Origin: a virus
IMG/VR virus record: IMGVR_UViG_3300042511_000273
Span: 1-40,879 of that record
DNA length: 40,879 nucleotides
Direction: 5' to 3' (one strand)
The translations under genes were made by a program, and so were the position numbers. The notes under the pieces are model-generated. The model searched no databases. It was not told the origin of the DNA and worked only from the letters and a program-made list of their open reading frames with translations. The stretch's first letter is position 1; each line of letters begins with the position of its first letter. This document shows, piece after piece, positions 17,943 through 24,856 of this stretch.

Positions 17943-18429
17943 AAAAACCTACGAGGATTTAACGAACAAACAGAAAAACTACGCACTCAATCGGGTGCGT
18001 GGTATGTCGTTGTCTCAAAGCTACCTTAAAGCAGGGTATACGCAGGTAGAAACCAAGTATGCGTCAATCCGTGGTGCTAAAATAGAACAAAGACCACACG
18101 TTAAGGAGTACATCAAACATTTGCGTGAGTCTGAGTGGGTTCAGAATGTTTTAACAATAGCAGAAAAGCGTTCGATGCTTGCTGATTTGGCAAGGGTAAA
18201 GCCAAATGAAGTAACAGAAGAGAGTCAATTTGCATCTATCTCCATTGACGCAGAGGGTAACAGGAGCATTCAAGGGCCAAAGATTTCCGACAAGCTCAAA
18301 GCGATTGAGCTAGACGCTAAGATCGCAGGGGAGTTACGTGAGTCCGACGATAAGAATCAAGTTCTAATCCAACTTATCGACGATAGATTGACCATTGATT
18401 CTCCGAAGCAAAGCCTATTGGAACAATGA
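17929..18429 (+). CDS. terS: Terminase small subunit (Terminase_2-like)
   Basis: Encodes 166 residues. YEDLTNKQKNYALNRVRGMS, then LSQSYLKAGYTQVETKYASI is the N-terminal helix-turn-helix of the Terminase_2 family (LT.kQ..F......g.s...A...AGY). A central helical region (SEWVQNVLTIAEKRSMLADL) is the oligomerisation core, followed by SDKLKAIELDAKIAGELRE. It would recognise the packaging site and recruit the large terminase, which is not in this window although it usually follows immediately. Confidence 0.82.
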   Translation: MAAHRKTYEDLTNKQKNYALNRVRGMSLSQSYLKAGYTQVETKYASIRGAKIEQRPHVKEYIKHLRESEWVQNVLTIAEKRSMLADLARVKPNEVTEESQFASISIDAEGNRSIQGPKISDKLKAIELDAKIAGELRESDDKNQVLIQLIDDRLTIDSPKQSLLEQ

Positions 18430-18971
18430 ACTACACAAAAATTGGCGCATTACAAACTCACCGATACATTTGGATAGATAGCGAATACACCCACGAAAAT
18501 CCAATCGGACCAGTAGAGGCAATGTGGGTTGGGATTACATCAATACCATCGAGGGTATGGGGGATCAATGTTATCTTGAGGGATGGAGGAGCTTTGTATC
18601 GGAACGTCCCTCCTCATGCGATTCGATTCCAAAAGGAATCAATTAACTGGAGCGCACAAGATTCGCAGCTTTGGAATTGCTACTCGTATAACTTTGCAAT
18701 CTTGCAGAACCACATTCTTGCTGGCTTGCCTGTTACAACAAAAATAAAAGACAAGATATTTTCTGGAACATATTTATTTTCAACAACCCATCTACACGAT
18801 GGTTGGTCTGACTCTCCAGAGCAAGATAAAGAGTTTATATTTATCCAGTTGTCGAATGGCAGGTTGACTATTCAGCCGACCAACAGGGTTGCATTCATTG
18901 ACTTGTCGTTTACCAATAGCAATCTTCCCAAACTAAAACTGCATGATACGATATACTCATGCGAACAATAA
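18426..18971 (+). CDS. Hypothetical phage protein, 181 aa
   Basis: Starts by ATGA overlap with the small terminase. It is beta-rich (HRYIWIDSEYTHENPIGPVE, AMWVGITSIPSRVWGINVIL, then RDGGALYRNVPPHAIRF). I recall similar uncharacterised proteins near phage terminases but cannot name a family. No catalytic motif is visible. It is the last gene before a terminator. Confidence 0.65.
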   Translation: MNYTKIGALQTHRYIWIDSEYTHENPIGPVEAMWVGITSIPSRVWGINVILRDGGALYRNVPPHAIRFQKESINWSAQDSQLWNCYSYNFAILQNHILAGLPVTTKIKDKIFSGTYLFSTTHLHDGWSDSPEQDKEFIFIQLSNGRLTIQPTNRVAFIDLSFTNSNLPKLKLHDTIYSCEQ

Positions 18972-18973
18972 AA

Positions 18974-19001
18974 AAGGGAGCATGATTTCTCATGCCCCCT
19001 T
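18974..19001. terminator. Bidirectional terminator between convergent operons
   Basis: AAGGGAGCATGA (18974-18985) pairs with TCATGCCCCCTT (18990-19001) around a TTTC loop: 12 bp with one A-C mismatch. It lies just after the stop at 18971 and before the convergent gene end at 19015. Reading leftward it is followed by TTTTTTATTG; reading rightward by TGGTTAAGTTTT. It probably works in both directions. Confidence 0.8.
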
Positions 19002-19014
19002 GGTTAAGTTTTAG

Positions 19015-19140
19015 TTATTGGTCAGGGTCTATGCCTTGATCCATGTCTCGTTTGGCACACCTGTAATTGTGTTCCTCCTCCCTTTGCTCTTGCATTTCAT
19101 CGTCGTATTTTCCGTAGTCGTATTCTTCTTCGTATGGCAT
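19015..19140 (-). CDS. Acidic micro-protein, 41 aa
   Basis: The ATG at 19140 opens MPYEEEYDYGKYDDEMQEQR, then EEEHNYRCAKRDMDQGIDPD. Very acidic and Tyr-rich. It is the last gene of the long leftward operon, starting 2 bases after the preceding stop. Possibly a DNA mimic or disordered; function unknown. Confidence 0.5.
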   Translation of the reverse strand: MPYEEEYDYGKYDDEMQEQREEEHNYRCAKRDMDQGIDPDQ

Positions 19141-19142
19141 AA

Positions 19143-19310
19143 TTAGTTTAGTTTGAATGTGTATAACTGCACTATCTCCATGTAGGCTTGCTTCATTGTT
19201 AGTTTCCAGACGTTGCCGATTGGAATATTGTATTTAGTTTTCAACGCCATAAGAAGTTGTAATTGATTCTTAGTCGCTGGTTTTGTGCTATTTAGTTGAA
19301 ACATTTTCAT
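19143..19310 (-). CDS. Hypothetical protein, 55 aa
   Basis: MKMFQLNSTKPATKNQLQLL, then MALKTKYNIPIGNVWKLTMK. The start overlaps the preceding stop (ATGA), which supports a coupled gene. Basic and helical; no family recognised. Confidence 0.5.
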   Translation of the reverse strand: MKMFQLNSTKPATKNQLQLLMALKTKYNIPIGNVWKLTMKQAYMEIVQLYTFKLN

Positions 19311-19444
19311 AAGAAAAAAGATATTATCTTCTGTAATAATGTCGTGTGTTTTTTAGTTGTAGCAAGTCTGAAATAGACTGCTGGTGTCCACAAGGGACGA
19401 TCTCCTTCGTAGTTTCGTGCGTATGTTTTGTTATGTGTTTTCAT
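19307..19444 (-). CDS. Hypothetical protein, 45 aa
   Basis: MKTHNKTYARNYEGDRPLWT, then PAVYFRLATTKKHTTLLQ. ATGA overlaps at both ends bind it into the operon. Basic, with no recognised family. Confidence 0.5.
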   Translation of the reverse strand: MKTHNKTYARNYEGDRPLWTPAVYFRLATTKKHTTLLQKIISFFL

Positions 19445-19656
19445 GCGTATGTTTTTACTAGTTTTTCTACTGCTGCTTTTACTCCTGCGTCATCTTTTTC
19501 GTAACACAGGATTAAACTCCATGCAAAGCGTGTCAGCTTTGGCTTTAAAGCCTCAGGGGTCATCTCTACGCCTCCGTTGGCTACCATAGTTCCATCTTCG
19601 TAAAACTCCACGTCTAGCTTGTGACCAGATCGGGTTGGTAATCGTAGTTTTATCAT
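19441..19656 (-). CDS. Hypothetical protein, 71 aa
   Basis: MIKLRLPTRSGHKLDVEFYE, then DGTMVANGGVEMTPEALKPK: a short beta hairpin region followed by helices (LTRFAWSLILCYEKDDAGVK). ATGA overlap with the downstream gene. No family recognised. Confidence 0.6.
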   Translation of the reverse strand: MIKLRLPTRSGHKLDVEFYEDGTMVANGGVEMTPEALKPKLTRFAWSLILCYEKDDAGVKAAVEKLVKTYA

Positions 19657-19802
19657 CGTGCCATGTGTTCAAAGTTAATTTGGCACACATAGGACATTGG
19701 TTGGTTGCATTGCATGCTTATCCCAATACCTACGCATGAAACTAATGTCTCATGTATGAAGAAGAATACCCTAATTAGCATATGTGTGATCTCGTTATTC
19801 AT
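19653..19802 (-). CDS. Cysteine-containing small protein, 49 aa
   Basis: I chose the ATG at 19802 because it overlaps the preceding stop (ATGA); the frame opens further upstream inside that gene. MNNEITHMLIRVFFFIHETL is hydrophobic, and the rest has three cysteines (SCVGIGISMQCNQPMSYVCQ). It could be a small metal-binding or membrane-associated protein. Function unknown. Confidence 0.45.
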   Translation of the reverse strand: MNNEITHMLIRVFFFIHETLVSCVGIGISMQCNQPMSYVCQINFEHMAR

Positions 19803-20080
19803 AATGCTTTGACTATATTTCCTTCCATCTTTAAACCTTGTGCTTTCATAAATGCGGCAACGCACTTTTCAACTACGTTATAGTCATCCACATTGTCTAT
19901 GACATATTCTAATGCTTCCATCATTGCTGGAGCGGCACATATTAGTCGTGCATTTTTCCTACGTGTTTCGTCATCTAACCCTACCATTTCGCAAATGTCT
20001 GAAATTGCTTGCGTGTCATTGGCATCGTGTATGTATTTCCATCCATCACATTGCCAGTTTTGTTTTTGTAGTGTGTTCAT
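19799..20080 (-). CDS. Conserved phage-type hypothetical protein, 93 aa
   Basis: Contains DDETRRKNARLICAAPAMME, then ALEYVIDNVDD, the (N)ARLIxAAPxMLEAL motif found in many small uncharacterised proteins of phage early regions. The first half is W/D-rich. The start reads ATGAACACA and is preceded by an AACACTTAC leader rather than a Shine-Dalgarno. Function unknown. Confidence 0.7.
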   Translation of the reverse strand: MNTLQKQNWQCDGWKYIHDANDTQAISDICEMVGLDDETRRKNARLICAAPAMMEALEYVIDNVDDYNVVEKCVAAFMKAQGLKMEGNIVKAL

Positions 20081-20092
20081 ATTGTAAGTGTT

Positions 20093-20302
20093 TTAATTGT
20101 AATAATCTACGTCTTGTTTCTTGTCTTCTCTGACTGCGCGATATGAGGAGGTTCCTTCTGATAGTTCCTCGCACATATCGGTGATCTCGTCTTTTGCATC
20201 TTGCTTGGAGTCAAACAAGAGTGTTTCGTAATCTCCCCCTTCACTCTCTTTCATATCACCCCATTGGTTGAGGGCATTTACCATTTGGATTTTGTATTTC
20301 AT
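20093..20302 (-). CDS. Hypothetical protein, 69 aa
   Basis: Acidic (QWGDMKESEGGDYETLLFDS, then KQDAKDEITDMCEE). The N-terminal strand and the FDSKQDAKDEI helix fit a small ββα-type domain seen in phage proteins of unknown function. No family named. Confidence 0.6.
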   Translation of the reverse strand: MKYKIQMVNALNQWGDMKESEGGDYETLLFDSKQDAKDEITDMCEELSEGTSSYRAVREDKKQDVDYYN

Positions 20303-20303
20303 G

Positions 20304-20492
20304 TTAATAGTGTTTGATGATTTCGTCGATTTCCTGCTCTAGTTTCGTAGCATCTATCGTGCCAATCAATTTCGATATGTCTTTTGCTACGTATTCTGCC
20401 ATGTTTGTGTTCAAGAATAGGAGGGCGTATCGGATGATCTTGTATTCCCTATCAATTTTCTCTTCGATTTGTTTTAGTTTGTTTGTTTTCAT
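20304..20492 (-). CDS. Hypothetical helical protein, 62 aa
   Basis: The ATG at 20492 was chosen because it overlaps the preceding stop (CTATGA). MKTNKLKQIEEKIDREYKII followed by two more helices (YVAKDISKLIGTIDATKLEQ). Likely a coiled coil; no family recognised. Confidence 0.55.
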   Translation of the reverse strand: MKTNKLKQIEEKIDREYKIIRYALLFLNTNMAEYVAKDISKLIGTIDATKLEQEIDEIIKHY

Positions 20493-20803
20493 AGTGTTAT
20501 TTCCTCGTCTGTTGTTGCGCCTTGGCAATCGTTGCAAAATGCTTTTCCTAAATCTTCTAGTTGAAACTCCTGCTTCTCTTTATTCCATGCCATAATCGAA
20601 TCGAACCAAATGTTTTCCGATTTGCAATGCGAGCAAACATATGTTTTGTTTTGTGTTTTGCGTTCTAATTCATCTAATTCATCTATAGCTTCCTGTGCTT
20701 CATTTATAGCTTCCTGTATCGTTCCATCCTCATCATTGAAAAGCCCTTGCATTTGTTCTGTTTGATACAATAGATTCTTAAGTATTGGCTTTAATATGTT
20801 CAT
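20489..20803 (-). CDS. Zinc-finger protein with coiled-coil N-terminus
   Basis: Encodes 104 residues. An acidic helical half (EAINEAQEAIDELDELERKT) is followed by a four-Cys zinc ribbon: YVCSHCKSENIWFD ... AFCNDCQGATTDE. The zinc ribbon may bind nucleic acid or protein. Function unknown. It overlaps the downstream gene. Confidence 0.65.
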   Translation of the reverse strand: MNILKPILKNLLYQTEQMQGLFNDEDGTIQEAINEAQEAIDELDELERKTQNKTYVCSHCKSENIWFDSIMAWNKEKQEFQLEDLGKAFCNDCQGATTDEEITL

Positions 20804-20809
20804 AATGTT

Positions 20810-20881
20810 TTACTTTTTATTTTGTTTTCCCCAAAAATGGACAGCCATTTTGCAAGTGTCGTTTTGATTGTTAGTTTTCAT
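20810..20881 (-). CDS. Possible micro-protein, 23 aa
   Basis: MKTNNQNDTCKMAVHFWGKQ, then NKK. The ATG follows the AACACACT leader sequence that precedes several neighbours, and the start reads ATGAAAACT. It is very short and could instead be leader sequence for the 20803 gene. Confidence 0.3.
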   Translation of the reverse strand: MKTNNQNDTCKMAVHFWGKQNKK

Positions 20882-20903
20882 AGTGTGTTTTATGTTGTGT
20901 GTT

Positions 20904-20916
20904 ATTGTTAAACAAT
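20904..20916. promoter_or_regulatory. Operator-like palindrome ATTGTTAAACAAT
   Basis: A 13-bp near-perfect palindrome (arms ATTGTT/AACAAT, 1-base centre). The identical site in the other orientation is at 31788-31800, and closely related sites are at 33640-33651 and 22640-22655. Here it overlaps the 3' end of the 20908-21228 gene and lies upstream of the 20881 and 20803 starts. Confidence 0.45.
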
Positions 20917-21228
20917 TTCTAATGTTCTTTGGATGTCACGTCTAAGAACCTCCCGAATCCCTGTGATTTTCCTGTCAGATTCGCTAATGATTTTTGCCGC
21001 TTGCGATTCAGCCTGTGATATAAGTTTTGCCGAATGTTCTGAGGCTTCTTTCCGCATGGCATCACATTGTGAGCGTGTTTCGCTGATTGTGAGGGTTGGA
21101 ATCATGTCGCACTTCATGAGCCACTCGACTTCTGGCAGGACAGATTTAAGCCATTCACCGCAATAGCTGTTTGATCCTAATTTCTGGACGCAATCGGTGA
21201 GGATTGCCAATTCATTTGCTTTTGTCAT
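20908..21228 (-). CDS. Hypothetical coiled-coil protein, 106 aa
   Basis: The second half is a long helix with many Ala/Ser/Glu (SQCDAMRKEASEHSAKLISQ, then AESQAAKIISESDRKITG), like an ATP-synthase-b-type or DivIVA-type coiled coil. The first half contains NSYCGEWLKSVLPEVEWLMK. The start is preceded by the AACACACTT leader. Function unknown. Confidence 0.6.
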   Translation of the reverse strand: MTKANELAILTDCVQKLGSNSYCGEWLKSVLPEVEWLMKCDMIPTLTISETRSQCDAMRKEASEHSAKLISQAESQAAKIISESDRKITGIREVLRRDIQRTLEIV

Positions 21229-21263
21229 AAGTGTGTTTTCTGTTGTGTGGTTTACTGCAATTA

Positions 21264-21434
21264 TTACTCAGCATGAAGTGTGCCAAGTGTGTTTAATTCC
21301 CTTCCTGTATTGATGAGGGATTTTGCGTGTTGGATTTCGAGTTGAAAATATTCTGCAAAGCGTTTGATTGTCAGAAAATCGTTGAACCATGTTAAATAGG
21401 CGTATTCTGGATCATTTAAAATGCGTGTTCTCAT
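21264..21434 (-). CDS. Hypothetical protein, 56 aa
   Basis: MRTRILNDPEYAYLTWFNDF, then LTIKRFAEYFQLEIQHAKSL, then INTGRELN. The FLTIKRFAEYFQLEIQHAKS segment resembles a helix-turn-helix (excisionase-like entry) but is short. It starts at the base before the preceding gene's stop codon region, tightly packed in the operon. Confidence 0.55.
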   Translation of the reverse strand: MRTRILNDPEYAYLTWFNDFLTIKRFAEYFQLEIQHAKSLINTGRELNTLGTLHAE

Positions 21435-21662
21435 TTAATTGTGATCCTCCCAATTTTGAATCAGTTCATTTACTGCCGCATCAATTACCACGTGTTCAAT
21501 CGAACCGAGGCAGAGGGCTTGCAGGGCTTCTTTGATTTCATCTATTCTGTCCTGTATTTCGATTATGTGGAGGGCTGGAATCTCAACTATGGCTTGAGAT
21601 TCTCCCCGTTCGATTGCTCCAGTGACGTGATATTGTAGGCGTTTTTTTAGTGTGTTATTCAT
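21435..21662 (-). CDS. Hypothetical helical protein, 75 aa
   Basis: I chose the ATG at 21662 (MNNTLKKRLQYHVTGAIERG); in-frame ATGs at 21689 and 21716 are alternatives. The central region (HIIEIQDRIDEIKEALQALC) is amphipathic helix. No family recognised. Confidence 0.55.
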   Translation of the reverse strand: MNNTLKKRLQYHVTGAIERGESQAIVEIPALHIIEIQDRIDEIKEALQALCLGSIEHVVIDAAVNELIQNWEDHN

Positions 21663-21705
21663 TATGTTTATGTTTTTTAGAGTGTTCATTTTTTTGTGTA
21701 GTGTG

Positions 21706-22104
21706 TTAATTTCCAAGGTAAAAGAAGATTTCGCCAGATTCGGAGCGGAAAAGATTAGACGGGGCTTGCCCTGCTAATTGTGATTCTTCCGCTTCCTGCC
21801 AATCAATATCTTGTAAAGAATCGGCCCCCAATTCTCGACAATCGCCCGAAATCCATTGGAGGAAAAGGGCGTTTACCTCATTTTCATTCCATGCCGTAAC
21901 CTCCTCTTGATCCCAACCACCAGAGGAACGCGCGAAATCGCGCATAGCTTGTAACTTTTCTGGAGTGTCCAGCAATTTAATTTCTTGCGCTTTTGACTGT
22001 GACGCTTTCCAAGTATTATTTCCGGCATTCTCTCCGCCCTCCGCCCTTGAATGGGAGAGGGTAAAGCAGTTCATTTCTAATAATGCTGTGATTTTGATTT
22101 CCAT
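21706..22104 (-). CDS. Conserved phage-type hypothetical protein, 132 aa
   Basis: FTLSHSRAEGGENAGNNTWK ... FARSSGGWDQEEVTAWNENE, then VNALFLQWISGDCREL: the AEGGxNAG and GGWxxEEVxAWxxxExNALFxQxxxGDxRE patterns occur in many phage and plasmid early-region proteins of unknown function. Acidic. The start follows a double AACACACTACACACTAA leader with no Shine-Dalgarno. Confidence 0.72.
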   Translation of the reverse strand: MEIKITALLEMNCFTLSHSRAEGGENAGNNTWKASQSKAQEIKLLDTPEKLQAMRDFARSSGGWDQEEVTAWNENEVNALFLQWISGDCRELGADSLQDIDWQEAEESQLAGQAPSNLFRSESGEIFFYLGN

Positions 22105-22125
22105 AATTTTAGTGTGTAGTGTGTT

Positions 22126-22362
22126 TTAACGTGAAACTAGGCAATAAAGGGCGATATATGGCCCCTCAGCGTCCCTTTGTGATTGCGTGAATATAGCTTG
22201 AACGTGTTCAGCGCATTCAATCTCACGTCCGATAAATTTTTGAGGCTTGTATTTTCCTAAATCATAACGTGTTCGGGTTAATGTTTGCCCATTAACTGGA
22301 TGGAACAGGGAATTTAAAAGCATCGCATCGGCTTTGCGCTTTGAAATGATTGTGATTTTCAT
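22126..22362 (-). CDS. Hypothetical protein, 78 aa
   Basis: Start at 22362 (MKITIISKRKADAMLLNSLF), which overlaps the preceding stop by ATGA; the frame opens further upstream. Contains PVNGQTLTRTRYDLGKYKPQ, then KFIGREIECAEHVQAIF. Basic, mixed alpha/beta. No family recognised. Confidence 0.6.
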   Translation of the reverse strand: MKITIISKRKADAMLLNSLFHPVNGQTLTRTRYDLGKYKPQKFIGREIECAEHVQAIFTQSQRDAEGPYIALYCLVSR

Positions 22363-22586
22363 AATATTTGATAGTTGGCAGATTTGATATTTTCGATGTG
22401 TTTGCAAAGTTGATCTAGAACGGCTTGCTTTGTTCCTTTAAATTTGAATTCTTGTTTGACAATAGGACACACAGAACGTCCGCTTGAGTGTTTCATTCCC
22501 GCACACTCAAGACGTAGTGCGGAGCGTAGCTGTAGAATGCGCCAATATTTATGTTGATCTGGTGTTTCAATTATTAGTGTGTTCAT
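22359..22586 (-). CDS. Hypothetical protein, 75 aa
   Basis: MNTLIIETPDQHKYWRILQL, then RSALRLECAGMKHSSGRSVC. The sequence after the start (ATGAACACACT) repeats the leader motif of neighbouring genes. It has three cysteines and could bind metal. It is preceded by an operator-like palindrome at 22640-22655. Confidence 0.6.
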   Translation of the reverse strand: MNTLIIETPDQHKYWRILQLRSALRLECAGMKHSSGRSVCPIVKQEFKFKGTKQAVLDQLCKHIENIKSANYQIL

Positions 22587-22639
22587 TTTGATGGTTTTTT
22601 GTTTGCTGTGTATTGATTAGAGGTATTCTTGCGTTCTTT

Positions 22640-22655
22640 TTATTGTTTACAATAA
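22640..22655. promoter_or_regulatory. Operator-like palindrome TTATTGTTTACAATAA
   Basis: Arms TTATTGT/ACAATAA with a 2-base centre, in the gap between the gene ending at 22656 and the one starting at 22586. Related to the ATTGTTnAACAAT sites at 20904, 31788 and 33640. Confidence 0.4.
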
Positions 22656-23111
22656 TCAGTTAAACCAACGGGAAGCAATGCCACGCCCAAATTGACGTTT
22701 GCATTTTTTGCGTATTTGATCGCCTTGGTTTTCACCCGTTACCCCATCGGCGAAATAATGCCAAACCACAGACGCAAGCAACTGGCAAACTGCGGCGCGG
22801 TATTCAGTAGGGAAGTATTGACCCGAGCAATAATCCAGCGCAATTTCTCCATTCCTATCAATGAAAGTTAAACGATTCCGACCCTCTTTCAATATGTCGG
22901 ACGCTGTGCAAAGATCGCGGCTTTCAATGAATGAAAGCAAAGCTCTTGCGTCCCTTCCATGCTTTAGAATTTGCCGATAGTCACACATGAATGCCTCACG
23001 GCTTCCCCCATAATTTGCCCATTCGATCCCGCTACGCTGTGCAATATATTTATACAAAGCGGCTGTGATTTCTTGTTTATTGTATTTTTCTAGGTTGCTT
23101 GCAATGTTCAT
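22656..23111 (-). CDS. Conserved hypothetical protein, 151 aa
   Basis: Mostly helical. EITAALYKYIAQRSGIEWAN, then YGGSREAFMCDYRQILKHGR, then DARALLSF, and a C-terminus KKCKRQFGRGIASRWFN. The IxQRxGxEFANYGxxxAYxxDxRxIxxxxRDA pattern is one I know from uncharacterised proteins in mobile-element and phage early regions. Function unknown. It probably marks the early end of the leftward operon. Confidence 0.68.
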   Translation of the reverse strand: MNIASNLEKYNKQEITAALYKYIAQRSGIEWANYGGSREAFMCDYRQILKHGRDARALLSFIESRDLCTASDILKEGRNRLTFIDRNGEIALDYCSGQYFPTEYRAAVCQLLASVVWHYFADGVTGENQGDQIRKKCKRQFGRGIASRWFN

Positions 23112-23141
23112 TTGATTTGATTTTCTGTTTTTTGGTTTGGA

Positions 23142-23444
23142 TTAGTTGGAGGCGCGGATTTCAAGGAAGGGGACACAATCGACCTCAAGCGAGAATGTGC
23201 TATCCCATCCCGTGTCTTGAATATCTTTTACCCTAGCTCTGGGAAGATAGTTTACTTTTAATACCTCCCAACGTCCCCGTGCGGATTCCATGACTTCGGA
23301 CAGATCAGCATTTCGTTTGAGATACCATGACGAGTTTGTTTCAAATCCTTCATTCTTGTTTCCCCAAAGCTCATGGGCTATCACGTCGAAGTGAGTTGCG
23401 TTAGTTTCACCGATTAGTTGGCTTATTTTGTTTTCGAGTTTCAT
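23142..23444 (-). CDS. Hypothetical protein, 100 aa
   Basis: Mixed alpha/beta: NATHFDVIAHELWGNKNEGF, NADLSEVMESARGRWEVLKV, then NYLPRARVKDIQDTGWD. No family or catalytic motif recognised. Confidence 0.6.
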   Translation of the reverse strand: MKLENKISQLIGETNATHFDVIAHELWGNKNEGFETNSSWYLKRNADLSEVMESARGRWEVLKVNYLPRARVKDIQDTGWDSTFSLEVDCVPFLEIRASN

Positions 23445-23453
23445 ATTATTTTT

Positions 23454-23540
23454 CTATTGTGGAATTAATGAGATTAGAATCGCGCCCATGATAAGGGCCG
23501 CAATTATACTTGTGATTTTATCGAATGTGTCTTGTTTCAT
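23454..23540 (-). CDS. Membrane micro-protein, 28 aa
   Basis: MKQDTFDKITSIIAALIMGA, then ILISLIPQ: an amphipathic start then one membrane helix. It is the first gene of the leftward operon, next to the gene-free region. Function unknown; possibly an early host-membrane effector. Confidence 0.4.
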   Translation of the reverse strand: MKQDTFDKITSIIAALIMGAILISLIPQ

Positions 23541-23777
23541 ATTTTTAAAGCGGGATAGTTCCCATCTATTACATAGCATAAGCTGTGCCAACTATTACAA
23601 AGGGGAAAACATAGGGAAAACATAGGGGAATGGACACAATTTGCCATGCTATGGCAGGATTTGCCTAGTGAAAATAGGTATTGGCATTAAAACAAGACAC
23701 TTACGCAAAAAGACACAATTTGCCTAGTGGCAGAATTTACCTAGCATCACAGGTGGTATTCTTTGCAAGTGCATCAA

Positions 23778-24264
23778 TTCAAGTGAATTGCAAGATTGCG
23801 TAGCATTTACCATGCCAAGATTTAAAGGGTTTTCAATGGATAAGATGGGAAAATATAGGGAAAATATGAGAGGAACTAGGGACAGACTAGGGAAAGGGTA
23901 GTGATTTCACTTGGGAAGGATGATTTCACCAGAGAGTAAAACTAGGGAATCCTAATGCAAATAGCTTGCATCAATTTTCCTAGTCTCTCCATATACAGCA
24001 AAGGAGCCAATGGCCACACAGCAAACGCCAATCTAATTCTTGCAAGTGGCTTGCATTAAAACGATTGCCTAGGTATTGCGTCACGTTGCCAATGGCAAGG
24101 CCTTTGATTGCTTCGGGTATGATGACACTAGGAAGAAAAGAAAAGGCCTAGGATCGCCTTATAGCGTAAAGGATTTTCACTATGCATTATCTGTATTATG
24201 AGAAGTTATTGATATAAGGTATTGATTGACAATGGATTGCAAAGATCCATGCAAGTGACTTGCA
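23778..24264. repeat. Four dispersed copies of a 15-bp dyad, TGCAAGTGRCTTGCA
   Basis: Copies: TGCAAGTGACTTGCA at 24250-24264 and TGCAAGTGGCTTGCA at 24041-24055, perfect hyphenated palindromes with a 3-base centre; TGCAAATAGCTTGCA at 23956-23970, one arm mismatch; and TTCAAGTGAATTGCA at 23778-23792, two differences. Arms of 6 bp fit a dimeric initiator or regulator. Spacing is irregular (178, 85, 209 bases). Confidence 0.6.
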
Positions 24265-24274
24265 ACAATAACGT

Positions 24275-24322
24275 GACCAACCGACTGACCAACCGACTGA
24301 CCAACCGACTGACCAACCGACT
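24275..24322. repeat. Four perfect tandem copies of GACCAACCGACT
   Basis: Four uninterrupted 12-base units, followed by two GACT units, leading directly into the GATG microsatellite. The strand is C/A-rich and then switches to G-rich, giving strong local strand asymmetry. Confidence 0.85.
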
Positions 24323-24331
24323 GACTGACTA

Positions 24332-24385
24332 GATGGATGGATGGATGGATGGATGGATGGATGGATGGATGGATGGATGGATGGA
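24332..24385. repeat. GATG tetranucleotide microsatellite, 13 copies
   Basis: Thirteen perfect GATG units from 24332 to 24383. Not in a credible gene: the frame through it reads MDGW repeats then low-complexity. Such tracts are rare in phages and expand or contract by slippage. Confidence 0.9.
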
Positions 24386-24433
24386 CAGCGTAGAGCGGGG
24401 AGCGGGGCGGAGTGGTAACATGGCAGAATCGGC

Positions 24434-24466
24434 GGGGGGACGGGGCGGGTGGAGGGTGGGGGAGGG
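24434..24466 (+). other. G-quadruplex motif on the plus strand
   Basis: Six G-runs of 3 to 6 bases within 33 bases: 24434-24439, 24442-24445, 24447-24449, 24454-24456, 24458-24462 and 24464-24466, with loops of 1-4 bases. More G-runs precede it at 24395-24410. This meets the usual four-tract quadruplex pattern several times over, in an otherwise AT-rich genome. Confidence 0.75.
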
Positions 24467-24704
24467 TCGAGACGCTGGAGCGTGGGACGAAAACTACGAC
24501 CTAAAGGATTCCCTAAAAAATAAAATTAAAAATAAAAAATAAAAAAGAATATCTCTTTCCCCTAAACTATACCCGCAATCGCACGAGAATGCCCTGTAAA
24601 GCCTTTTTATACCCTTAACGTCACATCATAGCCAAACTGTGTATCTGCGTAGAATTTGACGTTCTTGTTAAGTGTGGCTTAATGTATAGTGAAGTTAGTG
24701 TGTA

Positions 24705-24856
24705 TGCGGATAACTTTGTGACAAATACTACCTATTATTTGTCACTAAGCGGAGTGGCGTATAAGAGGGGAATATGCGGTAAAATGGATAGCTACGTAGG
24801 TGGAAGGCTACTTTGTTGTATATGGGGATAACTTGATTTATGGGGAGTTATACACG
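24705..24856. promoter_or_regulatory. Cluster of three near-consensus DnaA boxes
   Basis: TTATCCGCA (minus strand, 24705-24713), TTATCCCCA (minus strand, 24823-24831) and TTATACACG (plus strand, 24848-24856) each differ by one base from the DnaA consensus TTATNCACA. About 160 bases to the left is an A-rich tract (24510-24548) that could serve as an unwinding element. No bound protein is proven. Confidence 0.4.
24718..24745. other. Perfect 10-bp hairpin/inverted repeat
   Basis: GTGACAAATA (24718-24727) and TATTTGTCAC (24736-24745) around an 8-base loop. No T-run follows on either side, so an operator or structural element is more likely than a terminator. It sits between two of the DnaA-like boxes. 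Confidence 0.6.

Noticed and set aside
24333-24542. Open frame reading MDGW repeats over the GATG microsatellite
   Set aside because: It arises from the tandem repeat and G-rich DNA; low complexity, no start signal, no gene-like composition.
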